Assembly (NCBI GenBank): GCA_017936005.1
Contig: JAGBGK010000012.1
Span: 1-48,355, forward strand
Direction of reading: 5' to 3'
DNA: 48,355 nucleotides
Source of the DNA: Tidjanibacter sp.
Lineage (GTDB): Bacteria; Bacteroidota; Bacteroidia; Bacteroidales; Rikenellaceae
The notes beneath the pieces were generated by a model. The model was not told the DNA's origin. It saw nothing but the letters and a program-made list of their open reading frames with translations, and searched no databases. Below, one piece after another: positions 1 through 8,870 of this stretch; the first letter of the stretch is position 1; each line of letters begins with the position of its first letter. A program made the translations under genes and the position numbers.

Positions 1-25
1 CCTACTACACGTTTTTCTGTATCCT

Positions 26-1084
26 TCACTCTATACTCCACCCCGTGATGGTCGAAATATAGGGTATCATCAGCATTGCAAACTTTTTCTGTCCCACACG
101 ATTGGGGTGTTCCGAGGCTCCGAGTTCCTGGGGGTATGCAAACGACTCGGGCAATACACAAGCAAAGTGGAGGTTTTTATCACCAGAGTGGCTGATGCGC
201 CACACGTAGTCAAACGTGGGCTCAAACACATAGGACGATACACACAAAATAGGAACTTCGCCATAGGCTCCACGCACCTTTGCAATCATCCTCTCATAGC
301 CCTCTGCAAACTGCTTGTATGAAGGCCACGGTTTAGTAGAAAAATCATTGGTACCCAAAAATATAACCACCAAGTCGGGGGTATAGGTCGAGCCAAAAGT
401 CCACTTTTTAGTCTTGTCTGCCTCATCGAAAGTGAGGTCGTAGCGGTCAACCATAGTGTACTCCGAAGTGGAGTTTTTGTCGCCATAGTTACGCACCATA
501 CCTTGTCCGGAGTGGGCTACAAGATTATAGTCGGCACCAAAGTAGCGAGCCACATAGCACCCATAGGCAAAGTCGCAATTCTGCGTTTCGGCCGTGTATG
601 GCTCATCACCCGATGCCGAGTCGGTACCATAGCCTGCGGTGAGTGAGTCGCCAATGAACTCGATGTGTCGTGTGGGACGAGGTGTGGTATCCGTCACAAG
701 TTTACCATTGGTCGTAAAGGAGTGTATGGTCGAAAGACCATTAAAGCCCTCCGTACGACGTTGAAGTCGCACTCGGTGTGTTCCCTTCTTCCCCTCAAAA
801 AGTATAACCTTTTGGTTGTCGCCTTCGGTCTTAACCACCGAGCGCTCGCCATCTACAAAGACATTAAAATAGTTCTTACCACTATCCGAAACCTCCATTT
901 CGAGCTTCGAGCCACTGAACAAAAAATCGGCATACGTTCCACTCCAATCAAAACGTATTGCACCCCCGTCGGACACCTCATAGCGTCCCACCCAGCGAAC
1001 AAGTACATCGTTGGCTGGATAGGTTGTAGCAAAAGTGGTATTCCACGCAAGTAGCGCAGCCACAATCATAAAAAATCTCTTCAT
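26..1084 (-). CDS. CE2-type SGNH carbohydrate esterase (secreted)
   Basis: A 352-residue predicted secreted esterase that would remove O-acetyl groups from glycans. Residues 1-20 are a signal peptide (MKRFFMIVAALLAWNTTFAT). Residues about 25-130 form the N-terminal jelly-roll region typical of carbohydrate esterase family 2. The SGNH hydrolase domain follows, with the nucleophile in IEFIGDSLTAGYG (Ser147), the block GTND (244-247), and the C-terminal SEHPN motif holding His326. The stretch NCDFAYGCYVARYFGADYN and HSGQGMVRNYG are also CE2 hallmarks. The start lies 6 bases after the stop of the GHL10 gene at 1091-2401, so the two should be co-transcribed and may act on the same acetylated glycan. 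It ends 25 bases from the window edge, and nothing is seen in bases 1-25. The exact substrate cannot be read from sequence. Confidence 0.88.
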   Translation of the reverse strand: MKRFFMIVAALLAWNTTFATTYPANDVLVRWVGRYEVSDGGAIRFDWSGTYADFLFSGSKLEMEVSDSGKNYFNVFVDGERSVVKTEGDNQKVILFEGKKGTHRVRLQRRTEGFNGLSTIHSFTTNGKLVTDTTPRPTRHIEFIGDSLTAGYGTDSASGDEPYTAETQNCDFAYGCYVARYFGADYNLVAHSGQGMVRNYGDKNSTSEYTMVDRYDLTFDEADKTKKWTFGSTYTPDLVVIFLGTNDFSTKPWPSYKQFAEGYERMIAKVRGAYGEVPILCVSSYVFEPTFDYVWRISHSGDKNLHFACVLPESFAYPQELGASEHPNRVGQKKFAMLMIPYISTITGWSIE

Positions 1085-1090
1085 ACTCTC

Positions 1091-2401
1091 CTATTTTGTT
1101 TGTGCTTTGCCAATTGCCCTCTCTAAATTCTTCCACCAATCGCGCGAGCAGATGTGGCACATATCAAAGAGCATCATACCTCCACCACTGCTCACAATAG
1201 CCTGCGTCACAGCTCTCTCAAACCTCCTTACATCGCCCTCATACTGTTCCACGTAGATTGAGCCCACTACGGGTTTACCCGTAATCTGCTCGGCCAATTC
1301 GGCAGCACCCTCCACACAGTACCAATAGTTCATCGCATCGGCATCCATTCCTGCCTCCATACGCTGACCGATGTTGGGGAAGAAATTATCCACCTCCCTC
1401 TTGGTTACGGGGGTATAATAGAGGCCCGTCATATATACATCCAGCAGGTCGGCATAGCCGCTATTCTTATACTCTGGCGTTGCCCACTCAAACTCCTTCG
1501 ATGGGTCATAGGAAGTACTTGCCCAATTTACGCCAACATAGTAATACGTTGGATACCAAGCTCCTGTGTAGTCGCCAAGCTGCAAGTTGGGGTTAATGGC
1601 GTGGATACGACGATGGGCCTCCTCAATGAAGGTTTTGATGGTCATTGCCCTATACTCAATCCACTTATTGAAGTGCACTCCGGGAGTGTGTCGCCACTTG
1701 CCATCCTCACACTCTCGCCAGGTCATAATATCCTCCGGGAAACGCTCCACCTTCACGCCTGCATACTCCTCAAACTGTGCCTGAGAAAGGGGACTGAAAT
1801 CGGCCCAGATATCGTCGTAGCGCACCCTATCAAAGATAAGTCCGTCGATGGTTGGATATTTCCTCACGAACTCCTCCAAAATGGCAAGTTGATACTCCCT
1901 CACCTCAGGATTTGCCGGATTGACCATACCATTGTAGTTCCAATGCATCTCGCTCACAGGGAAGAGCCTATTGTGCCACCAGCAGACACTCTGCCACTCG
2001 GGGTGCTCCTCGTAGATGATACCACGCTTAATGAAGTTGTGTCCACCACAGAAGATGTTGAGTGAGGCATAGCAGCCAAGTCCATATTTACGACAAGCCT
2101 CCTCAATATGGCCCAACATATCATAGTCCTCGCTACGTACCACGCCGTTCCACTCGCCCATATAGGGGGCAATGTCACTCTTGTAGAGTACCTCGCCCAT
2201 AATGCTCTTCACATCGGCCACCACGTCGGTAAAGCCCACCTCCTTGATGCGCGATATATAATAGTCAATAGAGTCGGGTGACGAGAGTCGCTCGAAGTTA
2301 GCCTCGCAGTCGAGCCACATATAAAGTCGTTTTTCGGGAGCTTGGCTACTGCAACCCACAATCATCACGATAGGTAGTAAAAAGAAAATGAGTTTTTTCA
2401 T
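1091..2401 (-). CDS. GHL10-type (DUF187-like) glycoside hydrolase lipoprotein
   Basis: A 436-residue lipoprotein with signal peptide and lipobox ending at Cys17 (MIVGCSS), so probably surface or outer-membrane anchored. The body is a family-10-like TIM barrel: it opens with RLYMWLDCEANF, continues with VGFTDVVADVKSIMGEVLY and carries the signature DGLIFDRVRYDDIWADFS. The later block AWYPTYYYVGVNWAST is shared with two other proteins in this window (31130-32587 and 44764-46149), but this copy is the most divergent of the three and has no proline-rich linker. The family is annotated as glycosylhydrolase-like; no substrate is firmly assigned. It has its own putative -7 box (2435-2442) downstream of a terminator, and is followed closely by the CE2 esterase. 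The function as an endo-acting hydrolase is inferred from fold family only. Confidence 0.82.
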   Translation of the reverse strand: MKKLIFFLLPIVMIVGCSSQAPEKRLYMWLDCEANFERLSSPDSIDYYISRIKEVGFTDVVADVKSIMGEVLYKSDIAPYMGEWNGVVRSEDYDMLGHIEEACRKYGLGCYASLNIFCGGHNFIKRGIIYEEHPEWQSVCWWHNRLFPVSEMHWNYNGMVNPANPEVREYQLAILEEFVRKYPTIDGLIFDRVRYDDIWADFSPLSQAQFEEYAGVKVERFPEDIMTWRECEDGKWRHTPGVHFNKWIEYRAMTIKTFIEEAHRRIHAINPNLQLGDYTGAWYPTYYYVGVNWASTSYDPSKEFEWATPEYKNSGYADLLDVYMTGLYYTPVTKREVDNFFPNIGQRMEAGMDADAMNYWYCVEGAAELAEQITGKPVVGSIYVEQYEGDVRRFERAVTQAIVSSGGGMMLFDMCHICSRDWWKNLERAIGKAQTK

Positions 2402-2434
2402 ATCTCGGTCATTTAATAAAGTGGTTTAGTTTTG

Positions 2435-2442
2435 CAAAGTTA
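2435..2442 (-). promoter_or_regulatory. putative -7 box for the GHL10/CE2 unit
   Basis: Reads TAACTTTG on the minus strand, a match to the Bacteroides -7 consensus TAnnTTTG. It would start transcription about 27 bases before the GHL10 start codon. No convincing TTTG/TTG lies 20 bases upstream, so the call rests on one box plus its position just after a terminator. Confidence 0.4.
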
Positions 2443-2481
2443 CAAAAAGAATTGAGAGATATGTCATACTCCCCACAAAAA

Positions 2482-2515
2482 AGCGTAGCAACCGTTCATT
2501 TACAGTTGCTACGCT
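2482..2515 (-). terminator. Rho-independent terminator ending block B
   Basis: A perfect 11-bp stem (AGCGTAGCAAC / GTTGCTACGCT) with a 12-base loop, followed on the minus strand by six T. It lies 33 bases after the stop of the VCBS gene at 2549 and separates the long block B transcript from the GHL10/CE2 unit. Confidence 0.85.
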
Positions 2516-2548
2516 CTTAATCCAACAAGTAATCGCCCCCTGCTTTCA

Positions 2549-4603
2549 CTACCACAGAGTGACGTTGGTGAGGTCATAATGGTTGAAGAAATAGAAATTG
2601 CCGCTCTCGCATCCCACCAACAAGTTGGGACCCTTTGAGGTGTCACCAAAACCACATATTGTAGCCGAGTTGGCGTGGGCACCCAAGCGGTAATCCCTGC
2701 CTCGGAACTGGAATTGGCGAGGATAGGCAAAGCGAAATGATCCGGCGTTGCCCACATTCTCGAACCACAACACCTGTAATCCCCTACTACGCGATACAGG
2801 AAGTCCCAACTCCGGCGCAGGGAATGAAGATTGGGTGGGTGTACCAACAATCAGGTCAAGGTCACCATCCCCATCCCAATCGGCAAACTCCAACTTCTCT
2901 CGACCACAATAGCCAAGACTCTCTGCATCGGGAAGATTTTGACATCCCGTAATAATATGCCCATTACTCAACAGCATCCTTCCCCTATCGACCACCGCAT
3001 CGGGAGTCTTTTTCTCATAGAGGTGCAGTGCATCGTCGCCATCCATAATTGCAATGTAGACCTTATCTCCAACACGTCCCACTGCGGGGCGACAGCGCCA
3101 CACACCATAAAGTTCTAAGCCGTCGAGTGTTATCACCCTGCGGCGGCCCAAGCGTGGAGCCGTAGCAGTTCCCTCGTTGAGCATATACTCAAACTTACCC
3201 TCGTTGGTGGAAAATACCACATCCAGCAATCCGTCGCCGTCCCAATCGACCACGTTGGGACAAAGGTATCCCCAACCGGCCTCCAAAGGACCCTGCACTT
3301 CATAATAGCCGGCACGAAAACAGATGGGCTCACCATCCGAGCAGAGGTATTCATAGGGACCAAAGGCAGGAGAAAGATTGGAGCCTCTGTTCTTGAAGAA
3401 AAGCAGTCTGCCCTCCGAGTTGCCGGACACGATGTCCAACACTCCATCGCCGTCCCAATCAACCACCGAGGGAACACTCAATGACCCGGGGTAGATATTA
3501 CCATTCTCCTGCATCACAGGCACTCCCTTGTGGAAGATAGGGGTACCATCGGCAGTTTTACGACCCGCATAACGATACAGGTAGAGCATACCCTCGCCCG
3601 AAGATATGAAGTCATTAACGACCTTATCATCATCAGCCGCCACAGCAACCACATTACCCATCACATTGTTGTTGACCAACAGCCCGCCATCCTCATCATA
3701 GAGGTAGTCTACAAGCGCACCCTTCGAGGCCGAAAGCCATTTGAAAGTACCAAACTTATTACCCAACACAAAACCATCCAAATCGCCCACTGACAAACGT
3801 GCGACGCTCTGACCTGCAAGCAAAATTTCATTCTCGGCACTCCTTTGCACTTTGGCTGTTTTGATCTGCCAATCGGAGCGATTGAAGGTCATTGAGTAGA
3901 GGCACACGTTGGGCATCATACCACGGTAGATACCCTTGCTATCGTAGTAGCTCTCCGTGACATCGTCCATTTCGGGATAGGCCGCAGCCTTGTAGGAACT
4001 GATAAAGACAACCTCCACACTATCATTACCCACAATCACATCAAAACCCGCTATACCATTGGGAATATCATCCAAGTGTTCGTTGGAAATCTGAGTAAAG
4101 ATTTTGGTCTGTTCATCGTAGGTCGACACACGAAAGCGAGTGTTGGAGAGGAAAAAGCCATAGATGGTACCGTCGATTTTCAGCACCCTCACAAAGCGGC
4201 TATCCCAATCCCACGACTGCCCCGCAATAGGTTGCGGATCGCTATAAATCAATCTACCGTCCTCGGTCTTACCCCTATACTCACACAAATTAACACCAAT
4301 CTTGCCACCCTGTGCTTCACCCAAGCCCCACGTACCACTAACGAACAAGTCGGGGTAGTCGTTGGAACTCATATACACAGCGCCCAGCAAAGCATTAGCG
4401 GCGGTTTTGGTCAGATTAAGCGGAGCAATACCATCGTCTGCCACAGCAGGCACAGGTTCGCCACTCACCAGCGCAGCCCCCGCAAGTGGGGGTAGTACCA
4501 CGGGTTTATTGTCGGGAGTGGGAGTCGGCTCCTCCGTGGAGGGGGAACAACTCAACGCTACAACCGAGAGAAGTACTAAAGTCAATATTCTATTTATAGC
4601 CAT
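2549..4603 (-). CDS. VCBS/FG-GAP repeat lipoprotein (propeller), copy 1
   Basis: A 684-residue lipoprotein (MAINRILTLVLLSVVALSCS, Cys19 lipobox) with a short Pro/Thr linker. It contains at least three Asp-rich FG-GAP/VCBS loops: VVDWDGDGVLDIVSGNSEG, VVDWDGDGLLDVVFSTNEG and FADWDGDGDLDLIVGTPT. Such DxDxDG loops bind calcium in blades of beta-propellers. The start codon overlaps the stop of the upstream paralogue (4603-6609) as TAATG, so translation is probably coupled and the two may form a pair. The C-terminal block LLVGCESGNFYFFN mirrors LLVGSESGRFFFYN in the paralogue. Likely a cell-surface glycan-binding or accessory protein of the block B locus; no catalytic residues are recognised. An unknown lyase or hydrolase role is possible. 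Confidence 0.85.
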   Translation of the reverse strand: MAINRILTLVLLSVVALSCSPSTEEPTPTPDNKPVVLPPLAGAALVSGEPVPAVADDGIAPLNLTKTAANALLGAVYMSSNDYPDLFVSGTWGLGEAQGGKIGVNLCEYRGKTEDGRLIYSDPQPIAGQSWDWDSRFVRVLKIDGTIYGFFLSNTRFRVSTYDEQTKIFTQISNEHLDDIPNGIAGFDVIVGNDSVEVVFISSYKAAAYPEMDDVTESYYDSKGIYRGMMPNVCLYSMTFNRSDWQIKTAKVQRSAENEILLAGQSVARLSVGDLDGFVLGNKFGTFKWLSASKGALVDYLYDEDGGLLVNNNVMGNVVAVAADDDKVVNDFISSGEGMLYLYRYAGRKTADGTPIFHKGVPVMQENGNIYPGSLSVPSVVDWDGDGVLDIVSGNSEGRLLFFKNRGSNLSPAFGPYEYLCSDGEPICFRAGYYEVQGPLEAGWGYLCPNVVDWDGDGLLDVVFSTNEGKFEYMLNEGTATAPRLGRRRVITLDGLELYGVWRCRPAVGRVGDKVYIAIMDGDDALHLYEKKTPDAVVDRGRMLLSNGHIITGCQNLPDAESLGYCGREKLEFADWDGDGDLDLIVGTPTQSSFPAPELGLPVSRSRGLQVLWFENVGNAGSFRFAYPRQFQFRGRDYRLGAHANSATICGFGDTSKGPNLLVGCESGNFYFFNHYDLTNVTLW

Positions 4604-6609
4604 TATTTCTGCTGTTTATTGCGTTCATCAATGGTTATAGTTGTCAGGTCTGCACGGTTATAGAAGAAGAAACGACCACTCTCGCTACCCACCAGCAGGT
4701 TTACACCCTTCGATGTATCGCCCAGCATACAAGGAGTGGGGCTGTTGGCGTGCTGACCGATGTAGGTATCCTTACCATTGATTTGGAACTGTACGGGCTC
4801 CTGATATACGGGCTTCTCGTTGCTGCCCACATTCTTCATCAACAGTACCTGCAAGCCCTCATATGATTTGAGCGTACCATTAGGGAATCCCCTTTCGGGA
4901 GTGGGAATACTTGCCGAGCGAGGAGTACCGATAAGAAGGTCCAGCAAACCATCGCCATCCCAATCAATAAGGCTCAATTTACAACGTCCCCAAGCTCCAA
5001 GTCGAGGAGTACGTGCGCTATGGCTTGTGATTTGACCACCCGTATCAAGCAGCACCTTGCCGCCATCATAAACCCTTGTGTCGCTCACCCTCCAATAGAG
5101 GTGCAGTGCGTCGTCCTCATCGAAAATCATCATCGCAACCCTATCGCCCACTCTTGCCAATGCAGGTTTCACACGCCACGTTCCCCACAGAGGAAGTCCA
5201 TCGAGGTGAATCTTCTCGGGCAGAGCAAGTGTAGGTGCGCCTTTTGTTCCTGTGTTGAGCGCCACATAGAACGAGGCTGTGGCATCGCTCCACACAATAT
5301 CAAGCAGTCCGTCACCATTCCAATCAAACACAGTTGGTGCCGTGTATCCCCACGAAGCCTCCATTGGTCCCTGAATGTCGTAGTAACCCGGCTTCACCAC
5401 CAGATTACGTCCACCTGCCTGCAACATTTCGCCCTTCCAATGGAAGTCGGGAGTCACATCCGTGCCCCTATTCTTCCAAAAGAGGAACTCACCCTCGGAG
5501 TTGCCACTAACGATATCCAACACACCATCACCGTCCCAATCGACCACGTTCGGAACACCAAGTGTACCCGAATAGATGTGTCCGTTCTCCATCAGCAGCG
5601 TGCGAGGCTCGTCGTAGAGCACACCTTTGGGATGTGGGCCAAGGTAGCCATAATACTCAAAGACACCCTCGCCACCAACAACAAATCCCGTTGGGTTACC
5701 TTCGGCATCGGGAAAAGATATGACGCGACCACCCTCACGGCCATAGTCCATAGGCTGATCATCAAATCCCCACACATAGCGAGGCTCCTCCGGGTTGCGC
5801 GGATCGACATACATCAATGCACCGATACGGTTTACAGCCACATAACCATATTTGTTGCCACTGTGGTTAACGCGCGTAACGGCTGTCATAGCCAACATAT
5901 GTTTTTTGGAAGTCAGTTTTTCACCAACCACCTGCTCGTCGAAATTGCGAAGGATGAAGCGTTTTACACCACCATATGGTAATTCTCCGCGATAGATACC
6001 TGCGCCATCATAGTAGGATTCCACACCGTCGTAGCCCTCGGGACGATAGATTGAGCCATCCTCGTAGGCAACAGCAATCTCCACCGAACCATCGGCCAAA
6101 GGTGTGGCAGCCACGTTAATCTTGTGCGACAGTCCCTCCGATTCGAGTCCCCCCATACGCACCAACGTATTGCTCTCCTCGTCGTAGCGAGCCACAAAGA
6201 GTTTCGACTTCGTTTCTCTCCACACCGAATAGACATCCCCATAGAGGTTGAAAACACAACCGTGAGTGGGCATATTCTTCGGTGTACCCCAACAACACTT
6301 AATCTTACGAGGCTTGGAGAACACAGGGTTTCCATCCTCGGTAGTGTAGAGATAGTCGGCCACAAAGAGGCCTCGTGCCCCACTCATACCCGCCTTTGAT
6401 GCAAGGAAGAGCGAAGGCTTATCCCTGCCTTCGAGGTAGGCATAACCCACTGGGTATTGGTTGTAGACAAAAGGCAACGCAAGGGGCGCGAGATGTTTCT
6501 CGCCACCACCCAACAGCGGTTTGCCAGTTTTAAGTGTAGTTTGTGCGTTCACATCAACGGCAAACACACCAACCAACATACATATTGCAACAAGCAATCG
6601 ACGTTTCAT
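4603..6609 (-). CDS. VCBS/FG-GAP repeat secreted protein (propeller), copy 2
   Basis: A paralogue of the downstream protein, about 668 residues from the ATG at 6609 (MKRRLLVAIC); an ATG two codons upstream (6615) is equally possible. Unlike copy 1 it has a cleavable signal peptide ending AVDVNAQ and no lipobox, so it is likely periplasmic or secreted rather than lipid-anchored. The Asp-rich loops are VVDWDGDGVLDIVSGNSEG, VFDWNGDGLLDIVWSDATA and LIDWDGDGLLDLLIGTPR. Both copies share long collinear blocks such as YYD..GIYRG and QGPMEA.WGY, showing tandem duplication. It is 74 bases after the fimbrillin-like gene, with a hairpin in the gap. The pair is the last part of the block B transcript. 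Function beyond a calcium-binding propeller is unknown. Confidence 0.85.
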   Translation of the reverse strand: MKRRLLVAICMLVGVFAVDVNAQTTLKTGKPLLGGGEKHLAPLALPFVYNQYPVGYAYLEGRDKPSLFLASKAGMSGARGLFVADYLYTTEDGNPVFSKPRKIKCCWGTPKNMPTHGCVFNLYGDVYSVWRETKSKLFVARYDEESNTLVRMGGLESEGLSHKINVAATPLADGSVEIAVAYEDGSIYRPEGYDGVESYYDGAGIYRGELPYGGVKRFILRNFDEQVVGEKLTSKKHMLAMTAVTRVNHSGNKYGYVAVNRIGALMYVDPRNPEEPRYVWGFDDQPMDYGREGGRVISFPDAEGNPTGFVVGGEGVFEYYGYLGPHPKGVLYDEPRTLLMENGHIYSGTLGVPNVVDWDGDGVLDIVSGNSEGEFLFWKNRGTDVTPDFHWKGEMLQAGGRNLVVKPGYYDIQGPMEASWGYTAPTVFDWNGDGLLDIVWSDATASFYVALNTGTKGAPTLALPEKIHLDGLPLWGTWRVKPALARVGDRVAMMIFDEDDALHLYWRVSDTRVYDGGKVLLDTGGQITSHSARTPRLGAWGRCKLSLIDWDGDGLLDLLIGTPRSASIPTPERGFPNGTLKSYEGLQVLLMKNVGSNEKPVYQEPVQFQINGKDTYIGQHANSPTPCMLGDTSKGVNLLVGSESGRFFFYNRADLTTITIDERNKQQK

Positions 6610-6634
6610 TACCATTATTTATTTGTACAAGACA

Positions 6635-6662
6635 CCTCTCAGCCCCCAAAGAGGCTGAAAGG
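6635..6662 (-). promoter_or_regulatory. intra-operon hairpin (possible attenuator)
   Basis: An inverted repeat CCTCTCAGCC / GGCTGAAAGG (one mismatch, 8-base loop) lies between the fimbrillin-like gene and the VCBS pair. No clear T-run follows on the minus strand, so partial termination or mRNA stabilisation is more likely than full termination. Confidence 0.4.
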
Positions 6663-6689
6663 TATCCCTAATTTATTGTTCTTTGGGTC

Positions 6690-8843
6690 CTACTCGGCAG
6701 AAATCTGCTCTTTCGAGTCGGAGAGTTTCACCAACACAATAGCGTCGGTTGCACTATTGGCACCCATCCATTGGCCTGCGGTTGCGTTGATGTAGGCGTG
6801 ACGGTTAGTACAAGCACTAGTCTGCATCTGCATACCATTACCATCTACATCAAAGAAAGTCCAATCGGGCTTGTATTTACCATTTGCGGCTGTAACAGTG
6901 TCCTTGTCACCAATAGCAAAGAAAGCCACGCCTGTCTCCCTTGCCCACAAGAAGTGACTCATATTCACAGCCGAACGGACATCCCAAGTGGTGGCTTCAC
7001 TACGCTGGGTAATAACCCATTTATAATCGTTGCTCACATTCGCAGCCGTAACAGCTCCATTCTCAATGGTGAGAGATACCTGGTCAATTGTGAGAGCTGC
7101 GGGAGTGATCTTAGCCTCATTGGGCAAGGCATAATATGTTCCATCCGCAGTCTGTGCAAGGATGGCATAGGTACCCTCCACAACGTCAGCAGCTTTGCTA
7201 ATAACAGCATAGGAAGGAGTTGGTTCGGGTTCGGGTTCGGGTTCGGGCTCGGGTTCTGGCTCGGGTTCTGGCTCGGGTTCTGGTTCTGGTTCGGGTTGAG
7301 GCTGATCGCCCTGGATTTCACCGGTCTTCACACTGTAAATATAGAGTTTGGTGGTCTCCGACGCACCCTTACCAATCCTCCAACTCGAATTTGCATCCGA
7401 AGTTGCATCAATAGCTGCATAAACAAAGCTATGAGTCGTAGTAAGTCCACCCCTTGTCAGCACAATATTATAGCCACCATCCTCACGAGCATTGATGGCA
7501 AAGGTATTCGCATAGCCATTATCGGTAGTGTAATGTGCCGAGAATTTACCATCCTCACCCATAGGTTGGATTGCCAAACCATCGGACTTATTATTAGTAC
7601 CCTCACCAATCAGATAGTTTACAACACCCTCACTCTCATAGGAGAAAGTGTACAAACCACTCTCCAACTTCTCAATATTCCAATGGTACTGTGCAGGGAT
7701 TTCACCCACAAGTGTTCCATTCTCGCCAACCGACACGCCAAGCAGTGCCTCGGTAACGCCAACGGTGTGTATTGCTGGTCTTCTAGCAACAGCTGCATTG
7801 GGAAGCAGTTTCACGGCACCATTTGCATCGGTCCAACCAATGGCATAGAACTCCTCGGCATCGTCCGAAGGCTCGTCCGAAGGACCTGACGACTCAACAC
7901 GATAGTAGTCATTGGGGTTGATAACAACCTCCTTGTGGTAGACCTTGTTAGGCTCAAAGTTTACAGCCTCAGCAATGGTCATATCCAGCATATATGAGTT
8001 GGAGGTTGCGAGTTGGAGGGTAATATCACCAGCAGCGTGGCTACCAGGAGCAACCATCAACCACACCGATTGGGTGTCGCTATCGTTGATCACAAACGGA
8101 GTTGCAAGAGTTACACCAACACTATCCACTCCATCACTAATAACCAGTGGTGAGGTCTCCTTGTCGGTCTCCTTTGTGGTGGTCAACATCAGGTTTGCGT
8201 TCTGAATAGCCAAAGGAGAGCTTCCCGATTTGAGGTACACACGACTGATGGGGTGGCTCTTTGTCTTACCACTCTCATAACGCAATTTGAGTTCCACTAC
8301 ACTATATACGCCACGGAACGAGAGATTCACAGAACTCTGCTCGCCATCCACCTGACAAGGCTCCGACTTCATCACTAGCAACTCTTTCAAGTGTGCATAA
8401 TCACCTGCATTGGCTTGGTTTTGATGAGCAGGAAGAGTGACAGGCACAAGGTAGTCAACACCCTCGTTGGGTACACCTGCATAGGGATAGTAGGCACAAA
8501 ATTGGTAAACGCCATCCTCTTCCCAGCGGAACATTGAGAGGCTGGACGATGCCGCCAATTTAGCTGCTCCATTCTCAACAAACTCGCTAACATTGTAGGG
8601 GTAGTTACAACCAACAAGTTCACCCGACACGGTAGCCGAGATACCTATTCTGTCGCCTAACTCCCAAGCAGCTGTAAGAGCACCAAGTTCGTTCTGAGAA
8701 AAGTCCACTCGTGTCATTTCACCCTGCACGCCAAAGTTTACAGCGTCCGCAGCCTCGCCACAAACCTTGTCATTCTCCAAGGTCTGACAGCCAATCAACA
8801 TTACAGCAGCAATGGTCTGTAAAATATAAAATACTCTTTTCAT
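6690..8843 (-). CDS. fimbrillin-like surface lipoprotein with PE linker and duplicated C-terminal module
   Basis: About 717 residues from the ATG at 8843 (MKRVFYILQTIAAVMLIGC), preferred over the ATG six codons upstream because the lipoprotein signal starts there and a purine-rich run precedes it. After Cys19 comes a fimbrillin-like region of about 300 residues (TRVDFSQ..., AAWELGDRIGISA, FCAYYPYAG, VNFEPNKVYHKEV). A middle domain starts FYAIGWTDANGAVKLLPN, then a (Pro-Glu)n linker, then a C-terminal module of about 165 residues starting YAVISKAADVVEGTYAIL. That last module is nearly identical to the one in the lipoprotein at 14707-16647. It sits after SusC, SusD and a DUF5017 protein, so a surface glycan-binding role is likely. 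The modules themselves I cannot assign to a named family. Confidence 0.8.
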   Translation of the reverse strand: MKRVFYILQTIAAVMLIGCQTLENDKVCGEAADAVNFGVQGEMTRVDFSQNELGALTAAWELGDRIGISATVSGELVGCNYPYNVSEFVENGAAKLAASSSLSMFRWEEDGVYQFCAYYPYAGVPNEGVDYLVPVTLPAHQNQANAGDYAHLKELLVMKSEPCQVDGEQSSVNLSFRGVYSVVELKLRYESGKTKSHPISRVYLKSGSSPLAIQNANLMLTTTKETDKETSPLVISDGVDSVGVTLATPFVINDSDTQSVWLMVAPGSHAAGDITLQLATSNSYMLDMTIAEAVNFEPNKVYHKEVVINPNDYYRVESSGPSDEPSDDAEEFYAIGWTDANGAVKLLPNAAVARRPAIHTVGVTEALLGVSVGENGTLVGEIPAQYHWNIEKLESGLYTFSYESEGVVNYLIGEGTNNKSDGLAIQPMGEDGKFSAHYTTDNGYANTFAINAREDGGYNIVLTRGGLTTTHSFVYAAIDATSDANSSWRIGKGASETTKLYIYSVKTGEIQGDQPQPEPEPEPEPEPEPEPEPEPEPEPEPTPSYAVISKAADVVEGTYAILAQTADGTYYALPNEAKITPAALTIDQVSLTIENGAVTAANVSNDYKWVITQRSEATTWDVRSAVNMSHFLWARETGVAFFAIGDKDTVTAANGKYKPDWTFFDVDGNGMQMQTSACTNRHAYINATAGQWMGANSATDAIVLVKLSDSKEQISAE
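6715..7204 (-). repeat. long direct repeat, copy 1 (C-terminal module)
   Basis: About 490 bases align without gaps to 14726-15215 at a constant offset of 8011 bases, with only scattered substitutions, several of them synonymous. It encodes the C-terminal module of the two fimbrillin-like lipoproteins. Homology outside this segment is much weaker, so the block was recently copied or is kept alike by gene conversion. Confidence 0.9.
7222..7299 (-). repeat. tandem hexanucleotide-type repeat encoding a Pro-Glu linker
   Basis: GGTTCG/GGTTCT-type units repeat about a dozen times and encode alternating Pro-Glu. It links the middle and C-terminal modules of the fimbrillin-like lipoprotein. Unit number could vary by slippage in multiples that keep the frame. 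Confidence 0.85.
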
Positions 8844-8870
8844 CTTCTTCTCTTTTTTCATAGTCCATTA

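Noticed and set aside
7222-7299. Short regular repeats as a CRISPR-like array
   Set aside because: Units are contiguous without spacers and lie in frame within a gene, encoding a Pro-Glu linker.
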